A stretch of 64,000 nt of DNA. Origin: Symsagittifera roscoffensis (lineage: Eukaryota; Xenacoelomorpha; Acoela; Convolutidae). The notes under the pieces were generated by a model. It saw only the letters and a program-made list of their open reading frames with translations, did not search any database and was not told where the DNA came from. The stretch is from contig NW_026970980.1 of NCBI RefSeq assembly GCF_963678635.1, positions 1-64,000 of the forward strand. Reading direction: 5' to 3'. Made by a program: the position numbers and the translations under genes. Shown piece after piece: positions 46,801 to 57,834 of this stretch. The first letter of the stretch is position 1; every line of letters starts with the position of its first letter.

Positions 46801-49800
46801 ATTCAAGAATCCGGAAGGGTCTCGGGACGGAAAACTTTTATTGACTCATATGAACTTTTAGCATCCTGTCATGTCCTGACTTGAATTTAATTGATATTTG
46901 GATTAGTTTTGACAAGGATGAGGTGCTAAGAGTTGGGGGGGAAAGGGTTGATCCATCTTCGATGGAGATGATGATTTTTATCTACTGAACAAAAACAATA
47001 GTAATATAATAAATAGTAGCCCTGTTTTTAGGAGTGACCTCGTGGTCTGGGGATACTGAGACCCAGCCATGAGCTCACTATTTTTGCATGTAATTCAGTT
47101 AATTTGAGCGTTCTGGTCGAAGCCGGAGAACAGTAACGTTTTTGTCGACCCGATGTAAGAAAGACCACCGAAAAGTACTGGCTTGGTAGAGACGGTGAAA
47201 AACATGCAAAGCTATGTTTAGACGCTAGCCAGTCGTCTTAGGACTTAGTTTTGTTATCCGTCGATATGTATCTTCCGGGCGAATGTTACATGTATGTTTT
47301 TATGGCGCTCCTGGGTGTTATTCTTTCATAACATCATGACCGGCGGAACCGTTAACGAGCACTCCGCGCCGAGCGGATGCTCACATTAACGCCCTTATTA
47401 GGCCTAAACTGCCGGGGCGGAAGGGTAGTTCGGAACGCGGAAGCCTTCCGGATTACCGTGAATAGTTTTTTAACCTAGTTAAGACCGAAAATTCACGAAC
47501 CAGGAAGGGTGGGGGGAATCATGAACCCCTCATCCCCTGAGTGGTTTGTGACCAAAAACACTTAAAGATATAAGTAAAACCAAACAAAAAATAGTATAGT
47601 ACCCAAGAAAAACAAAAAACATAAAAAATAACCGAAAAAACCAAAAACAGTGAAAAAGTAAAAAATCAGTAGAAATCATCCTCCCAGACAAGATGTGATT
47701 CAACCCCCCCGTTTGTTGTTGATAGATATATTGTTGTTACAGGCATTTATATCAGTCAGGATCGTTACGATCAATTTTGTGGCCCGTTTGTGAGGCTTGT
47801 ACTGTAGGGTTATTTGAGCATTTAAGCACGTTGATGATAAATTGCGCTCAATCCGGAAGGGTCAGCTGATTTGCGCTCAATTCGGAAGGGTCCTGGGTGA
47901 AGACCGATCCGGCAAGCAGTACAAGGAGCAACAAGAAGGGGCTCAACGACAACAACAATCGACTGTTGGGTATCGTTAACAAGTTTTGTATCCCTTTTGG
48001 TACAAAAAGTAAGATAGTAATCTGTGGGGGGCTCGACAGTGCTGCACTGTAGTGACCCTTCACCGAACTGCGAATATCCGAGTTAAGCACCTTAATTCGG
48101 ATAATAAACAAACCCGGAGGGGTATAGTATCACTAATATTATTATTTATATAGCCTATATTAATAGTCTTATATCGTTTTTCAGTGAAAAACAACGAAAA
48201 CAGACCGGTTTTTAGGGTCAAAATAGCGATATTTTGGTCCCCCCACAAGTCGCGATTTTTGAGATATCGATATTTTTTGAAACGGAAAAAAGCGCTAAGT
48301 TAGTGTGTTACATCGTAACTGCACTACTGTAATAGATAGAACCGGTTAACTTTAGTTCGGAAGTGGTTGGAACTAGTTTGGTACCAAAAACCAAATTTTC
48401 CCATTTTTTGATAGTAAGAAGCACTATAAAATCAGAAAATTTTTTGAAATCTTTGAGTTAGGACAGTAAAAATAGTTGTTCGGATAACGTCGACTAGTGA
48501 ATCTACGAGTTTTAAAACCCGCTACCCGAAAGCCTTCCAGGTTGCAGAGAAATCGAACATAACGTGTTTGATTTGGTGGATTCATCAATCCGGAGGGGTC
48601 CAGGTAGCATAGTTTTTCGCAAATTTTTTCTACAAAAGCGTTTTAGATCGGGTCTTTTGCATTGAACTAGAAGAGTATAGGCCTTCTGAGCTCAGATCAA
48701 TAATTTTTAGGTCGAAAGGAACAGATTTGCGGAAAAAGTTAGGCGGAACCTATAAGAGAGAAAATTTTTGAGTTTGGAAGAAAGACGTTTTAGTTAATAA
48801 CTTTGGAACTACTGAGCATATTGAGTTGATCTTGGTACCAATAGATCAGAAATTAGCTGAGCTTACTGATAAAGTCAGAAATTTTTTTTGGAAAAGTAAG
48901 CGAGAAAATTTTTGAGATTGTTTTTAGCAAAATTACACAAATCCGGAGGGGTACACCCTTCACGTTTTATAAACTTTTCTGAAAAACCCTTATACCCCTA
49001 TTAAAAGTTGATAGCGATTGAACTAAGTAACTTAAGACAGTTCTAGACAAAAAGGGAGGGCTGAAGGCACAAGACAACCATAATAGGGTCGAAATTAGGC
49101 AAGTGATAAGACCCTTCACCGTTAGTGTGAATTGTCAAATAAGTGCCTTAACTTCAATCCGGAGGGGTCTAGGAAAGGACCCTATACCCTTCCCAGTTAA
49201 TTCAAACAGCATAAAAGCAACGCAGAACGTATCCGGAGGGGTATAAGCTGAGATTAAGAAAACTACGAAAAGCTACTTTGACAGAGCTAAGGGCTCCCAA
49301 TCCGGAGGGGTCGAAATTTTTCAAAATCAGAGGGGTCCGAATCCGGAGGGGTCTACTTTCCACAAAACCGGATGGGTCCGAATCCGGAGGGGTCTTATAG
49401 TTGCTAATTCGGAGGGGTCCAAATCCGGAGGGGTCTACTGTTAACTAACTCGGAGGGGTCCCAATCCGGAGGGGTCTATATTCTGACAGTCCGGAAGGGT
49501 CCTATTTGTGCCAATCCGGAGGGGTATTATTTTATTAAGGACTTAGGTAAACGAAAGAAAGACTAAAAAGCGAGAGGTATTAGGTTATTAATACACAGGC
49601 TAGGTATCAGTGACTGCACTGGTAACTTGCCTTTCAAAAAGAACCAGACTAATACAAAACAGGTCCGAACTCGGATATTCGCGACACTAAGTCTAAATTA
49701 AAAAGAGCGTGACTCATTGGTGTGGATTGAAACATAATACGTTTTTGGGAAAAGTGACTGCCCTGAGGATTTTAGTAGGTCTAGCTCGGGCAGTCCGAAG

Positions 49801-50301
49801 GCAGATAGGTAACACAGTACTCGGTGGGTGCAATAGACGCCCACTTGAGAAAATTACTGCCTTCAAAGTTTTGTCTGTTTGGTGCAGCACCAAGCAGGGA
49901 AAGCTTTTTCTTTAAAAGACAGGTTCGACTAATGTACTGCGACCGACTAAGAGTACAAGACACATACGTTTTTTTTATATATACATTCATATTGTGTCAA
50001 TATATATTTTTTGTTTTTGATTTTAAATCAACCTAAACTGTGCTTGATTGGGTAGTGAGTACACTATCTTTTAAATTGACTGATAACATCATTGTGCTAG
50101 TTTCCAGATCTTTGGACCGATAATCGGTTAGTGTGAATAAATTTTATACAAACTGTACTCTGACAACATACAGGGATTCGTGGTCACTATTTAATAGAAT
50201 CTGGTGAAATTTATTGTGTTGTGTCATTATTGTTGTTAATAAAACTATAAGGTCTCTAGCAATTGAGTCAAGAGTAGGCATAAGAAAGTGACAAATAGAG
50301 A
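46801..50301 (+). promoter_or_regulatory. Leader (and probable 5' LTR) of the gypsy-class element
   Basis: About 3.5 kb of non-coding DNA before the gag ATG. It carries about 18 copies of (A)TCCGGAGGGGTC or close variants, from 46,810 onwards and densest at 49,300-49,525, plus reverse-orientation CCTTCCGGATT at 46,416 and 47,441. I could not fix the LTR borders or the primer-binding site, because the 3' LTR is outside the window. No ORF of note. Function of the repeats (protein binding on DNA, or structured RNA in the leader) is unknown. Confidence 0.55.
48112..49525 (+). repeat. Cluster of TCCGGAGGGGTC motifs
   Basis: Near-identical 12-mers start about 48,112, 48,588, 48,942, 49,157, 49,232, 49,301, 49,342, 49,366, 49,382, 49,408, 49,422, 49,449, 49,464, 49,490 and 49,514. 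In the dense part they alternate between forms ending GGTCTA and GGTCC(A/C)AA, giving a higher-order unit of about 41 bp whose filler sequence is not conserved. Confidence 0.88.
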
Positions 50302-53300
50302 ATGAGTTTAGACAAGTCAAGGATACCAAAACGAGGTAATAGCTCTAGGAAATTCATACCTGAAAAGCAAAGAAAAACGATGACCGATCCTTTTGTGGAT
50401 TGGATCAAGCGATCCCGGTCTGACAAAAGGGGGACGGTTTCAGGCAGAATGGTTGAAACGAGAAGTCAAAAGACCTCAGAAGAGCGAAGAGAACTGTTAG
50501 AAGTGGAGGTCAATACGGACCATACCATGAATGACAACCAGGAAGTAAATGGACTGGAAGGGAGAGGCAGACGGCTGGCGAGTGAATCTACTCCGGTAGA
50601 ACAAGGCCACGATTTTGCCACTTCCACCGGGACATTGGATCGGGAAGAGATGTCGGAACTGTCCGACATCTCAACGGAAGTAGCGACAACTAGAAGATCT
50701 CCGACAGACAACACTATGATGGCAAGCGGAACTGGGAAGCAAACAACGTCGTCATCGTTCTCAGAAAGAATGAAGAACACCTTAGGAAACTTCTTTCCAT
50801 TCAGCATGGGAGGAGGAGCAGGAAACGATGGTGAGTCCCAGGAGGATGAGGAAGATGAAGAAGAGCAAGGGGACTTTGGATCTCAAGTCAGCCTCAATAG
50901 TTCGATCCAGGAGAGTGAGGCACACGTCGGAAGAGAGACTGGAACCATGGACAAATTTGGTGTAGTGACAACGATAAGCAAGGAGGCAAACACACCGGGC
51001 CAGTCAAAGGACTTCGCGATTAGGACAAGTTCGGAGCCACAACCTGAAGAGAGTAGAACCAGAGGGCTAGGCAATGTGTTAATGGATCCAGAAATAAATA
51101 ATGAAAAGACGTTGAAGCAGAGAGTCAAGGCCCGGATCTCGACAAGCACGAAGTTACCTGGGACTGACAGGGTTACACCGCCACTAGTGACGCCACTCGT
51201 GGATAACGGAGCAGCACTAGAGGAAGCCTTAAACAACATAGTGGGCAGTTTAGGAGAACAAAATGAACAGATGTCGATAAGGATGAGTGAACTAGAAAGA
51301 GCAGTTCACATTGAAAGAGAAAGTCTGCGGGAAGAAATAAACCGCAACAGACAAGAAGTTGGCAGAAGCGAAAAACGCTTGAAAGAAAGAACGGACGAAC
51401 ATATGACGAGGAACTTGTCGCGAATGACAAGAGAGGCAGAACAGAGGGAGTTACGTTTAAGAGCCGACATGGAGAAGTTAAGAATTCAGCAAGAGCAGTC
51501 TCTTGGGTCTCTTGACACAAAGATAGACGCGATGATGGAGAGGCGAACTCAGGCTATCATGGATAGGTTGGACGGGCTACTAAGCAGCAAGAGTGGACCA
51601 AAAGAAGGAGAGCCGAACTCGGGAGGTCCCAGCAGGGAACCGAGGGTGAACTTCAATGAACATCAAAGGAGGAAGACGTATGGATCCACTAGAGGCAGGG
51701 GCAGTTCATCAGGCTATGCCACAGGGGGTAATACAGCATGGGGCCCGAACATTAGAGCAAGTTCAACGGGGAACAGACAAACCTCGAACGAACGACCAAC
51801 GCAAAGCACACATGCGACTGGGAGAAGCGATTCTGGCAACATGGGGCATACAAGCCCGAGGAGGAGTCACATGGGCCAAGCGGGAAACGCTCATGGTGAT
51901 TCGGATTGCAGGGATGCACCGCACACAGAGCCTTCGACAAGGTGTGAGGACACTCAAGTGGGACACTCAAGGGATGCTACGGCAATGGCCACAGCATTTG
52001 AACCCCTGAACAGGTCTTTAGAGACATTCCTGACGAGGTTATCAAGAACCAATGAACGCAGTGAGAAGTCCAGAAGAGTCTTTAAGAAACCAAGATGCTA
52101 CAAAGACGAATGTGATGGCTGTATTGATACCTGGATAGAGGTGAAGCTGCATTTCGAGGAAGAGGACTTGTCGGAGAGACAGGAATGCAGCGCGCTCACC
52201 AGCAACTTAGAAGGGACAGCCCTGAACTGTGTCATGGCCAAGAAACAGTATCAACGTGACACTGCTGAGAAAATCTTCGAAATCTTGTTAAACCGTTTCG
52301 GATCAGGGGTGCAGGGGCACCAGGCGATGATGCGCTTCGAGAAACGGAGGCAACGAGAAGATGAAACAATAGACAAGTTTCTCGATGATTTGGAAATGCT
52401 GAGAAGACGCAGCCAACCGGATGAGTCAAACCGAAGGATGAACCTGGCCGTAGCCTCAAAATTCATCGATGGTGTGAAAAATGATGAACTTCGTACGATG
52501 CTAGCAACGCATTACACACCACTATCAACTAATGCGCCAACACCGGAGGAGTTGAGGCTCAAATCAAAAGAGTATCTTTTGTTGAAACCTCCTTCGAGAT
52601 CTGGATATTACAAGAACAATTATGGCAATTTTAACAACGGACCAGCAAACCAAGGGAACAATTGGTACAAACCGAGGGATGATATGGACAAGAGACGTTC
52701 TTGTGCTAATTGCAGTTCAACAGACCATCATGTGTCAGCATGCCCAGATTACAAACAAGGCATGAAAGCAATAGGCTTTAGCGTCGAGGACGAAGATGCG
52801 TCAGAGTTGGATCATGAGGATTTCATGAGAGGAGTAATTGCGAAATTCGGCCCGAGGTGTTTCTTTTGTAACTTGGAAGGTCATTTTAAATCAGATTGTC
52901 CGCAATTCTGGGATGCAGTGGCAGACATCAAGCATCCAAGACATGAAGAAGCTTTGTCAGGAGTGAAAGCCAGCAAGGCTCGACTTTTGAGTGAAGCGGA
53001 GGCACGCAGAAAGGATAAACCTCAAGAGCTGGTGGCAAAGAAGATGCAAGCGGTAACAGAAGAAGCACGTGAAATGGAACCAGCAACTGCGGCTGATGAC
53101 TTCAAAATCGATTATAGGGCAGCTGCGAGGGATGCTATAAATAGAGTACAGCAGGAACTAGTGCCAAAAGAGATTGAGCAAAAGGTGAAACTCGAGCTGG
53201 AGAATGAAAAATTACAGGAGCAACTGAACGCCTTTGAAGCAACGGAAGTTGAAGAGGCAAAAGCACCAAGCAGCTTGAGCATGAAACTTAATGTTATCTC

Positions 53301-55050
53301 TGGTCAGAGGTTCGGTATGGCACCGCAAGGAAGTAAAATACAGTCGATAATCTCGGTGGCAGGGCATCAGGTAATCAGAAATCTGAGTGAACCGTCTGAG
53401 TTCACTTTGATGCATTTGGACACATATGCAGACTATCTGAGGCAAATGGAGCCACGCACCGAGTCGAGGGCTGTGAGGGCACTACTAACCACGGGTGGCC
53501 CTCGCATGAAGAAACTTCATGGACGCTACCTAGAAGTCTATGGGCCGTATCAAGTGATGCTGAACGTGGATGGGATCAGTATCTACACCAGGACTTATGT
53601 AACGACAGATGATGACCAAATAGGGCAGATCTATTTGGGTGAAGAGGAACTCAAAGTCCGCAGGATATGCCATGACGCCATGATGGAACAAGACGCGGTA
53701 CACATTGGATATGAAGCAGATGTGACAGCACACCTGCTCGACACCAACGGAACGAAAATCGGAGTCACAGGGCTTCTGGACACAGGAGCGGTGGTGAGTG
53801 TGATGCCGATAAAAACTTGGGAAAGAATGGGCTTCACACGGGAAGATCTGATTCCTACGAACCTCCGACTGGCCGCCGCAAATCGCGGAGCCATCTACGT
53901 AGCCGGAAGAACACCGATAACGGTCCTTCACATGGGAGGACGAGACCTTTGGATGAGCTTCCTGGTGGTAGAGAATCTGGACGACGCCGACCAATTCATC
54001 TTGGGCAGAGATTTTGTCAGGAATTTTGACGTGATGATTGACTTGAACAACGGTCTAATACGGATTAGAAACCCGGACCGAAAGTATGTTAAGAGACCAA
54101 TTAATAGGATAATAACAGATGAAAATAAGGTACCAGTTTTTTTGGATAGAAACGTAAAGTTACAACCAGGACAAGCTGTAGTAGCAATTTTTAGAATGAG
54201 AAATTTAAATTCGTTAAGTGATAGCAAACAGGTTTGCTTAGTACCGAATCCAAATAGTCAGAGTTCGGTGATTTTAGGCCGGAGCTTCTCGGTAACGCGA
54301 AACGGACTGTGTGTCAGTGTGTTGTTGAACACACTGGACACCACGGTTTCAATCCAGCGTGGAAAGAAGCTTGGCTACGCCTTGCCGATGAGGACCGACT
54401 ATGAGGAGACACAAAACTTGAAGAAGAATAATGTGAAAGACTGTCCTTATCATATAAATAAAGATAAAATCTTAAAGAGAATTAATGAATTAAAATCTAT
54501 TCATAAATTGTTTTCAATGAAATCCGAAACGGACGACGGCTTATCAAGCTGCTCGAATTTTCCGGAACGCCCCTCGTCATACGAACTAGAATCTGACAAA
54601 CCGGTTTTGCCAGAGATAGAACATTTGAAGGGAAAAATAGGTGAGGGAGATTTCGAAAAATTGCGGGACCTCCTAGATCGGAACGCCGAAGTATTTTCAA
54701 AACATAAGGCGGACATCGGTTGCTGTAATTTCGTCGAACACGAAATCGAACTAGAAGAGGGCGTCGTTCCCCATAGGGAAGGCGCAAGGCGAATGACGCC
54801 ACATAAATCGGAAGCGTGCCGAGCGGAAATAGAAATGTTGCTTGAATACGACATGATAGAACCCTCGAAATCGCCGTGGGCTTGCGGGGTAGTCATGGCG
54901 AAAAAGAAAGGGGGGCAGCTTAGATTTTGTTGCGACTTTCGTTACTTGAACGCAGTAACGATTAAAGATGCGTACCCGATACCGCGAATAGACGAGAGCC
55001 TATCTAAACTTGGTGATGCAAAGTTCTTCACCACATTGGACGTTCGATAA
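50302..55050 (+). CDS. Gag-protease-RT(N) portion, open for 1582 codons
   Basis: The uninterrupted 5' portion of the polyprotein. Residues 1-300 are acidic/Ser/Thr rich; about 305-430 is a long charged coiled coil (ELERAVHIERESLREEINRN); 430-590 is Gly/Ser/Arg rich. The gag domain reads CIDTWIEVKLHFEEEDLSER onward, and the zinc knuckles are CANCSSTDHHVSAC and CFFCNLEGHFKSDC. The protease has LLDTGAVVSVMP, LAAANRGAIYVAG and ILGRDFVRNFDV. The frame ends abnormally at LDVR-stop, where RT is joined to out-of-frame integrase DNA. A truncated product lacking RT activity but with complete Gag and protease could still be made. Confidence 0.85.
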   Translation: MSLDKSRIPKRGNSSRKFIPEKQRKTMTDPFVDWIKRSRSDKRGTVSGRMVETRSQKTSEERRELLEVEVNTDHTMNDNQEVNGLEGRGRRLASESTPVEQGHDFATSTGTLDREEMSELSDISTEVATTRRSPTDNTMMASGTGKQTTSSSFSERMKNTLGNFFPFSMGGGAGNDGESQEDEEDEEEQGDFGSQVSLNSSIQESEAHVGRETGTMDKFGVVTTISKEANTPGQSKDFAIRTSSEPQPEESRTRGLGNVLMDPEINNEKTLKQRVKARISTSTKLPGTDRVTPPLVTPLVDNGAALEEALNNIVGSLGEQNEQMSIRMSELERAVHIERESLREEINRNRQEVGRSEKRLKERTDEHMTRNLSRMTREAEQRELRLRADMEKLRIQQEQSLGSLDTKIDAMMERRTQAIMDRLDGLLSSKSGPKEGEPNSGGPSREPRVNFNEHQRRKTYGSTRGRGSSSGYATGGNTAWGPNIRASSTGNRQTSNERPTQSTHATGRSDSGNMGHTSPRRSHMGQAGNAHGDSDCRDAPHTEPSTRCEDTQVGHSRDATAMATAFEPLNRSLETFLTRLSRTNERSEKSRRVFKKPRCYKDECDGCIDTWIEVKLHFEEEDLSERQECSALTSNLEGTALNCVMAKKQYQRDTAEKIFEILLNRFGSGVQGHQAMMRFEKRRQREDETIDKFLDDLEMLRRRSQPDESNRRMNLAVASKFIDGVKNDELRTMLATHYTPLSTNAPTPEELRLKSKEYLLLKPPSRSGYYKNNYGNFNNGPANQGNNWYKPRDDMDKRRSCANCSSTDHHVSACPDYKQGMKAIGFSVEDEDASELDHEDFMRGVIAKFGPRCFFCNLEGHFKSDCPQFWDAVADIKHPRHEEALSGVKASKARLLSEAEARRKDKPQELVAKKMQAVTEEAREMEPATAADDFKIDYRAAARDAINRVQQELVPKEIEQKVKLELENEKLQEQLNAFEATEVEEAKAPSSLSMKLNVISGQRFGMAPQGSKIQSIISVAGHQVIRNLSEPSEFTLMHLDTYADYLRQMEPRTESRAVRALLTTGGPRMKKLHGRYLEVYGPYQVMLNVDGISIYTRTYVTTDDDQIGQIYLGEEELKVRRICHDAMMEQDAVHIGYEADVTAHLLDTNGTKIGVTGLLDTGAVVSVMPIKTWERMGFTREDLIPTNLRLAAANRGAIYVAGRTPITVLHMGGRDLWMSFLVVENLDDADQFILGRDFVRNFDVMIDLNNGLIRIRNPDRKYVKRPINRIITDENKVPVFLDRNVKLQPGQAVVAIFRMRNLNSLSDSKQVCLVPNPNSQSSVILGRSFSVTRNGLCVSVLLNTLDTTVSIQRGKKLGYALPMRTDYEETQNLKKNNVKDCPYHINKDKILKRINELKSIHKLFSMKSETDDGLSSCSNFPERPSSYELESDKPVLPEIEHLKGKIGEGDFEKLRDLLDRNAEVFSKHKADIGCCNFVEHEIELEEGVVPHREGARRMTPHKSEACRAEIEMLLEYDMIEPSKSPWACGVVMAKKKGGQLRFCCDFRYLNAVTIKDAYPIPRIDESLSKLGDAKFFTTLDVR

Positions 55051-56693
55051 GCCTGTTGCCGCAGAAAGAGGTAGTCAGGACTGATCTCCAGCCGTTTCAG
55101 CAAGAAACACAACCGTTGGTGAAGATTTGGTGCGTTAAGATGGAAGAAGACACACATCAGCCCAACGAGCTGAATAGTCAGATGAGAGTCATGAAGACGT
55201 ACTTGAAGGCGAGATACAGACTCTCGGACCTTCTAAGGGCGCAGAGAAATGATCGCATGACAAGCAACCTAAAAAGGTGGATAGAAAACGGTGCACCTGA
55301 CAAAGGTGACCTGGAAGAAGACAGCTATAGGATCCTGAGACAATACTTCATGCAGAAGGAGGGGAGATTATATCTGAACAAGGACGGGATCGTGGCTTGC
55401 AGGAGAAGAGAAGAAGACAAGGTCTTATACAAATATAACGCGATAGTGTTGCCGCAACTCTATCAGACAGAACTATTATTCAGGTCGCATGATCAGATGG
55501 GCCATCAAGGGATCGACAAAGTGTATCAGAGGATCCTGATGCGCTTTGAGTGGCCTGGAATGAAAAAGGCATGTGAGAAATGGGTAACATAAATCTATTC
55601 ATAAATTGTTTTCAATGAAATCCGAAACGGACGACGGCTTATCAAGCTGCTCGAATTTTCCGGAACGCCCCTCGTCATACGAACTAGAATCTGACAAACC
55701 GGTTTTGCCAGAGATAGAACATTTGAAGGGAAAAATAGGTGAGGGAGATTTCGAAAAATTGCGGGACCTCCTAGATCGGAACGCCGAAGTATTTTCAAAA
55801 CATAAGGCGGACATCGGTTGCTGTAATTTCGTCGAACACGAAATCGAACTAGAAGAGGGCGTCGTTCCCCATAGGGAAGGCGCAAGGCGAATGACGCCAC
55901 ATAAATCGGAAGCGTGCCGAGCGGAAATAGAAATGTTGCTTGAATACGACATGATAGAACCCTCGAAATCGCCGTGGGCTTGCGGGGTAGTCATGGCGAA
56001 AAAGAAAGGGGGGCAGCTTAGATTTTGTTGCGACTTTCGTTACTTGAACGCAGTAACGATTAAAGATGCGTACCCGATACCGCGAATAGACGAGAGCCTA
56101 TCTAAACTTGGTGATGCAAAGTTCTTCACCACATTGGACGTTCGATAAGCCTGTTGCCGCAGAAAGAGGTAGTCAGGACTGATCTCCAGCCGTTTCAGCA
56201 AGAAACACAACCGTTGGTGAAGATTTGGTGCGTTAAGATGGAAGAAGACACACATCAGCCCAACGAGCTGAATAGTCAGATGAGAGTCATGAAGACGTAC
56301 TTGAAGGCGAGATACAGACTCTCGGACCTTCTAAGGGCGCAGAGAAATGATCGCATGACAAGCAACCTAAAAAGGTGGATAGAAAACGGTGCACCTGACA
56401 AAGGTGACCTGGAAGAAGACAGCTATAGGATCCTGAGACAATACTTCATGCAGAAGGAGGGGAGATTATATCTGAACAAGGACGGGATCGTGGCTTGCAG
56501 GAGAAGAGAAGAAGACAAGGTCTTATACAAATATAACGCGATAGTGTTGCCGCAACTCTATCAGACAGAACTATTATTCAGGTCGCATGATCAGATGGGC
56601 CATCAAGGGATCGACAAAGTGTATCAGAGGATCCTGATGCGCTTTGAGTGGCCTGGAATGAAAAAGGCATGTGAGAAATGGGTAACATAAATC
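54498..56693 (+). repeat. Two tandem 1,098-bp units: RT fragment fused to integrase fragment
   Basis: Unit 1 is about 54,498-55,595 and unit 2 about 55,596-56,693. In each, RT sequence stops after CACATTGGAC and continues as integrase N-terminal sequence equal to 59,300-59,847, ending GGGTAACA before the next RT start (AAATCTATTC). A 2-base AC is shared at the RT-integrase join, which skips 2,062 bp relative to the full copy (57,238-59,299). Both units are essentially identical, while the third, full RT (from 56,694) differs from them at about six bases. ORFs inside (55,056-55,592, 55,606-56,148, 56,154-56,690) are fragments. Confidence 0.93.
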
Positions 56694-56703
56694 TGTTCAT
56701 AAA

Positions 56704-57819
56704 TTGTTTTCAATGAAATCCGAAACGGACGACGGCTTATCAAGCTGCTCGAATTTTCCGGAACGCCCCTCGTCATACGAACTAGAATCTGACAAACCGG
56801 TTTTGCCAGAGATAGAACATTTGAAGGGAAAAATAGGTGAGGGAGATTTCGAAAAATTGCGGGACCTCCTAGATCGGAACGCCGAAGTATTTTCAAAACA
56901 TAAGGCGGACATCGGTTGCTGTAATTTCGTCGAACACGAAATCGAACTAGAAGAGGGCGCCGTTCCCCATAGGGAAGGCGCAAGGCGAATGACGCCACAT
57001 AAATCGGAAGCGTGCCGAGCGGAAATAGAAATGTTGCTTGAACACGACATGATAGAACCCTCGAAATCGCCGTGGGCTTGCGGGGTAGTCATGGCGAAAA
57101 AGAAAGGGGGGCAGCTTAGATTTTGTTGCGACTTCCGTTACTTGAACGCGGTAACGATTAAAGATGCGTATCCGATACCGCGAATAGACGAGAGCCTATC
57201 TAAACTTGGTGATGCAAAGTTCTTCACCACATTGGACTTGGGTTCTGCCTTCTGGCAGGTTCCTCTGCGAAAGAAGGACAGAGAGAAAACCGGATTCGCG
57301 TGCGAATTGGGGTTGTACCAGTGGAAGAGGATGCCCTTCGGCTTGTGCAATGCAACAGCAACTTTTCAAAGGCTGATGGCTCAGGCTTTGACAGGAGTGA
57401 CCAAAAAGTACGGGAATCTCTTGAGGTGCTACGTGGATGATGTAGTCATAGCGACACCGACCCTGGAGGATCACATTGATCGGCTCGATGAGGTCTTCGG
57501 ATGTATGAAAAGAGCAGGCTTGAAATGCAAACCATCGAAATGTGAAATCCTTAGGGATTCGATCAAGTACCTGGGAAGAATGGTGGACAGGCATGGTGTG
57601 AGGCCAGATCCAGAAGCAGTAGAGGCTGTGCTGACATGGAAAGCTCCTAGAATGGACACACAGCTCATGAGCTTCCTAGGGTTTGCCAATTACTACCGTG
57701 AATTCATTAAAGGATATGCGGACAAGGTGTATCCGATGCAGAAGCTGATGCGCAACAAAGGGAAGAAGTTCGAATGGAACGATGAGGCACAAGTTGCTTT
57801 CGAGAACATAAAGCGGTAA
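56704..57819 (+). CDS. Full RT segment of Pol, ending at a nonsense codon
   Basis: Open for 371 codons (TTG at 56,704, no initiating ATG implied) and the only complete RT in the element. It has KSPWACGVV, LRFCCDFRYLN, TTLDLGSAFWQV (catalytic Asp), MPFGLCNATATFQ and CYVDDVVIATP (catalytic Asp pair), then LGFANYYREF. It ends at TAA 57,817-57,819 within the thumb/connection; RNase H continues in the same frame 15 bases on. Read-through or a source copy would be needed to make intact Pol. Confidence 0.88.
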   Translation: MFSMKSETDDGLSSCSNFPERPSSYELESDKPVLPEIEHLKGKIGEGDFEKLRDLLDRNAEVFSKHKADIGCCNFVEHEIELEEGAVPHREGARRMTPHKSEACRAEIEMLLEHDMIEPSKSPWACGVVMAKKKGGQLRFCCDFRYLNAVTIKDAYPIPRIDESLSKLGDAKFFTTLDLGSAFWQVPLRKKDREKTGFACELGLYQWKRMPFGLCNATATFQRLMAQALTGVTKKYGNLLRCYVDDVVIATPTLEDHIDRLDEVFGCMKRAGLKCKPSKCEILRDSIKYLGRMVDRHGVRPDPEAVEAVLTWKAPRMDTQLMSFLGFANYYREFIKGYADKVYPMQKLMRNKGKKFEWNDEAQVAFENIKR

Positions 57820-57834
57820 CTGTGCGAAGCGCCA

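Noticed and set aside
46576-46884. 102-codon ORF with acidic stretch before the retroelement leader
   Set aside because: No domain, overlaps a leader motif copy, and lies among non-coding repeats; likely chance.
48112-49525. CRISPR array from the repeated 12-mers
   Set aside because: Repeats too short and spacing irregular, in a eukaryotic retroelement leader.
49921-49935. GGTTCGACT as a tRNA B-box
   Set aside because: Lacks the full GGTTCGANNCC consensus and no A-box or cloverleaf can be formed around it.
55056-56690. ORFs of 178-180 codons between the two RT copies as separate proteins
   Set aside because: They are exact fragments of RT and integrase created by the duplication junctions.
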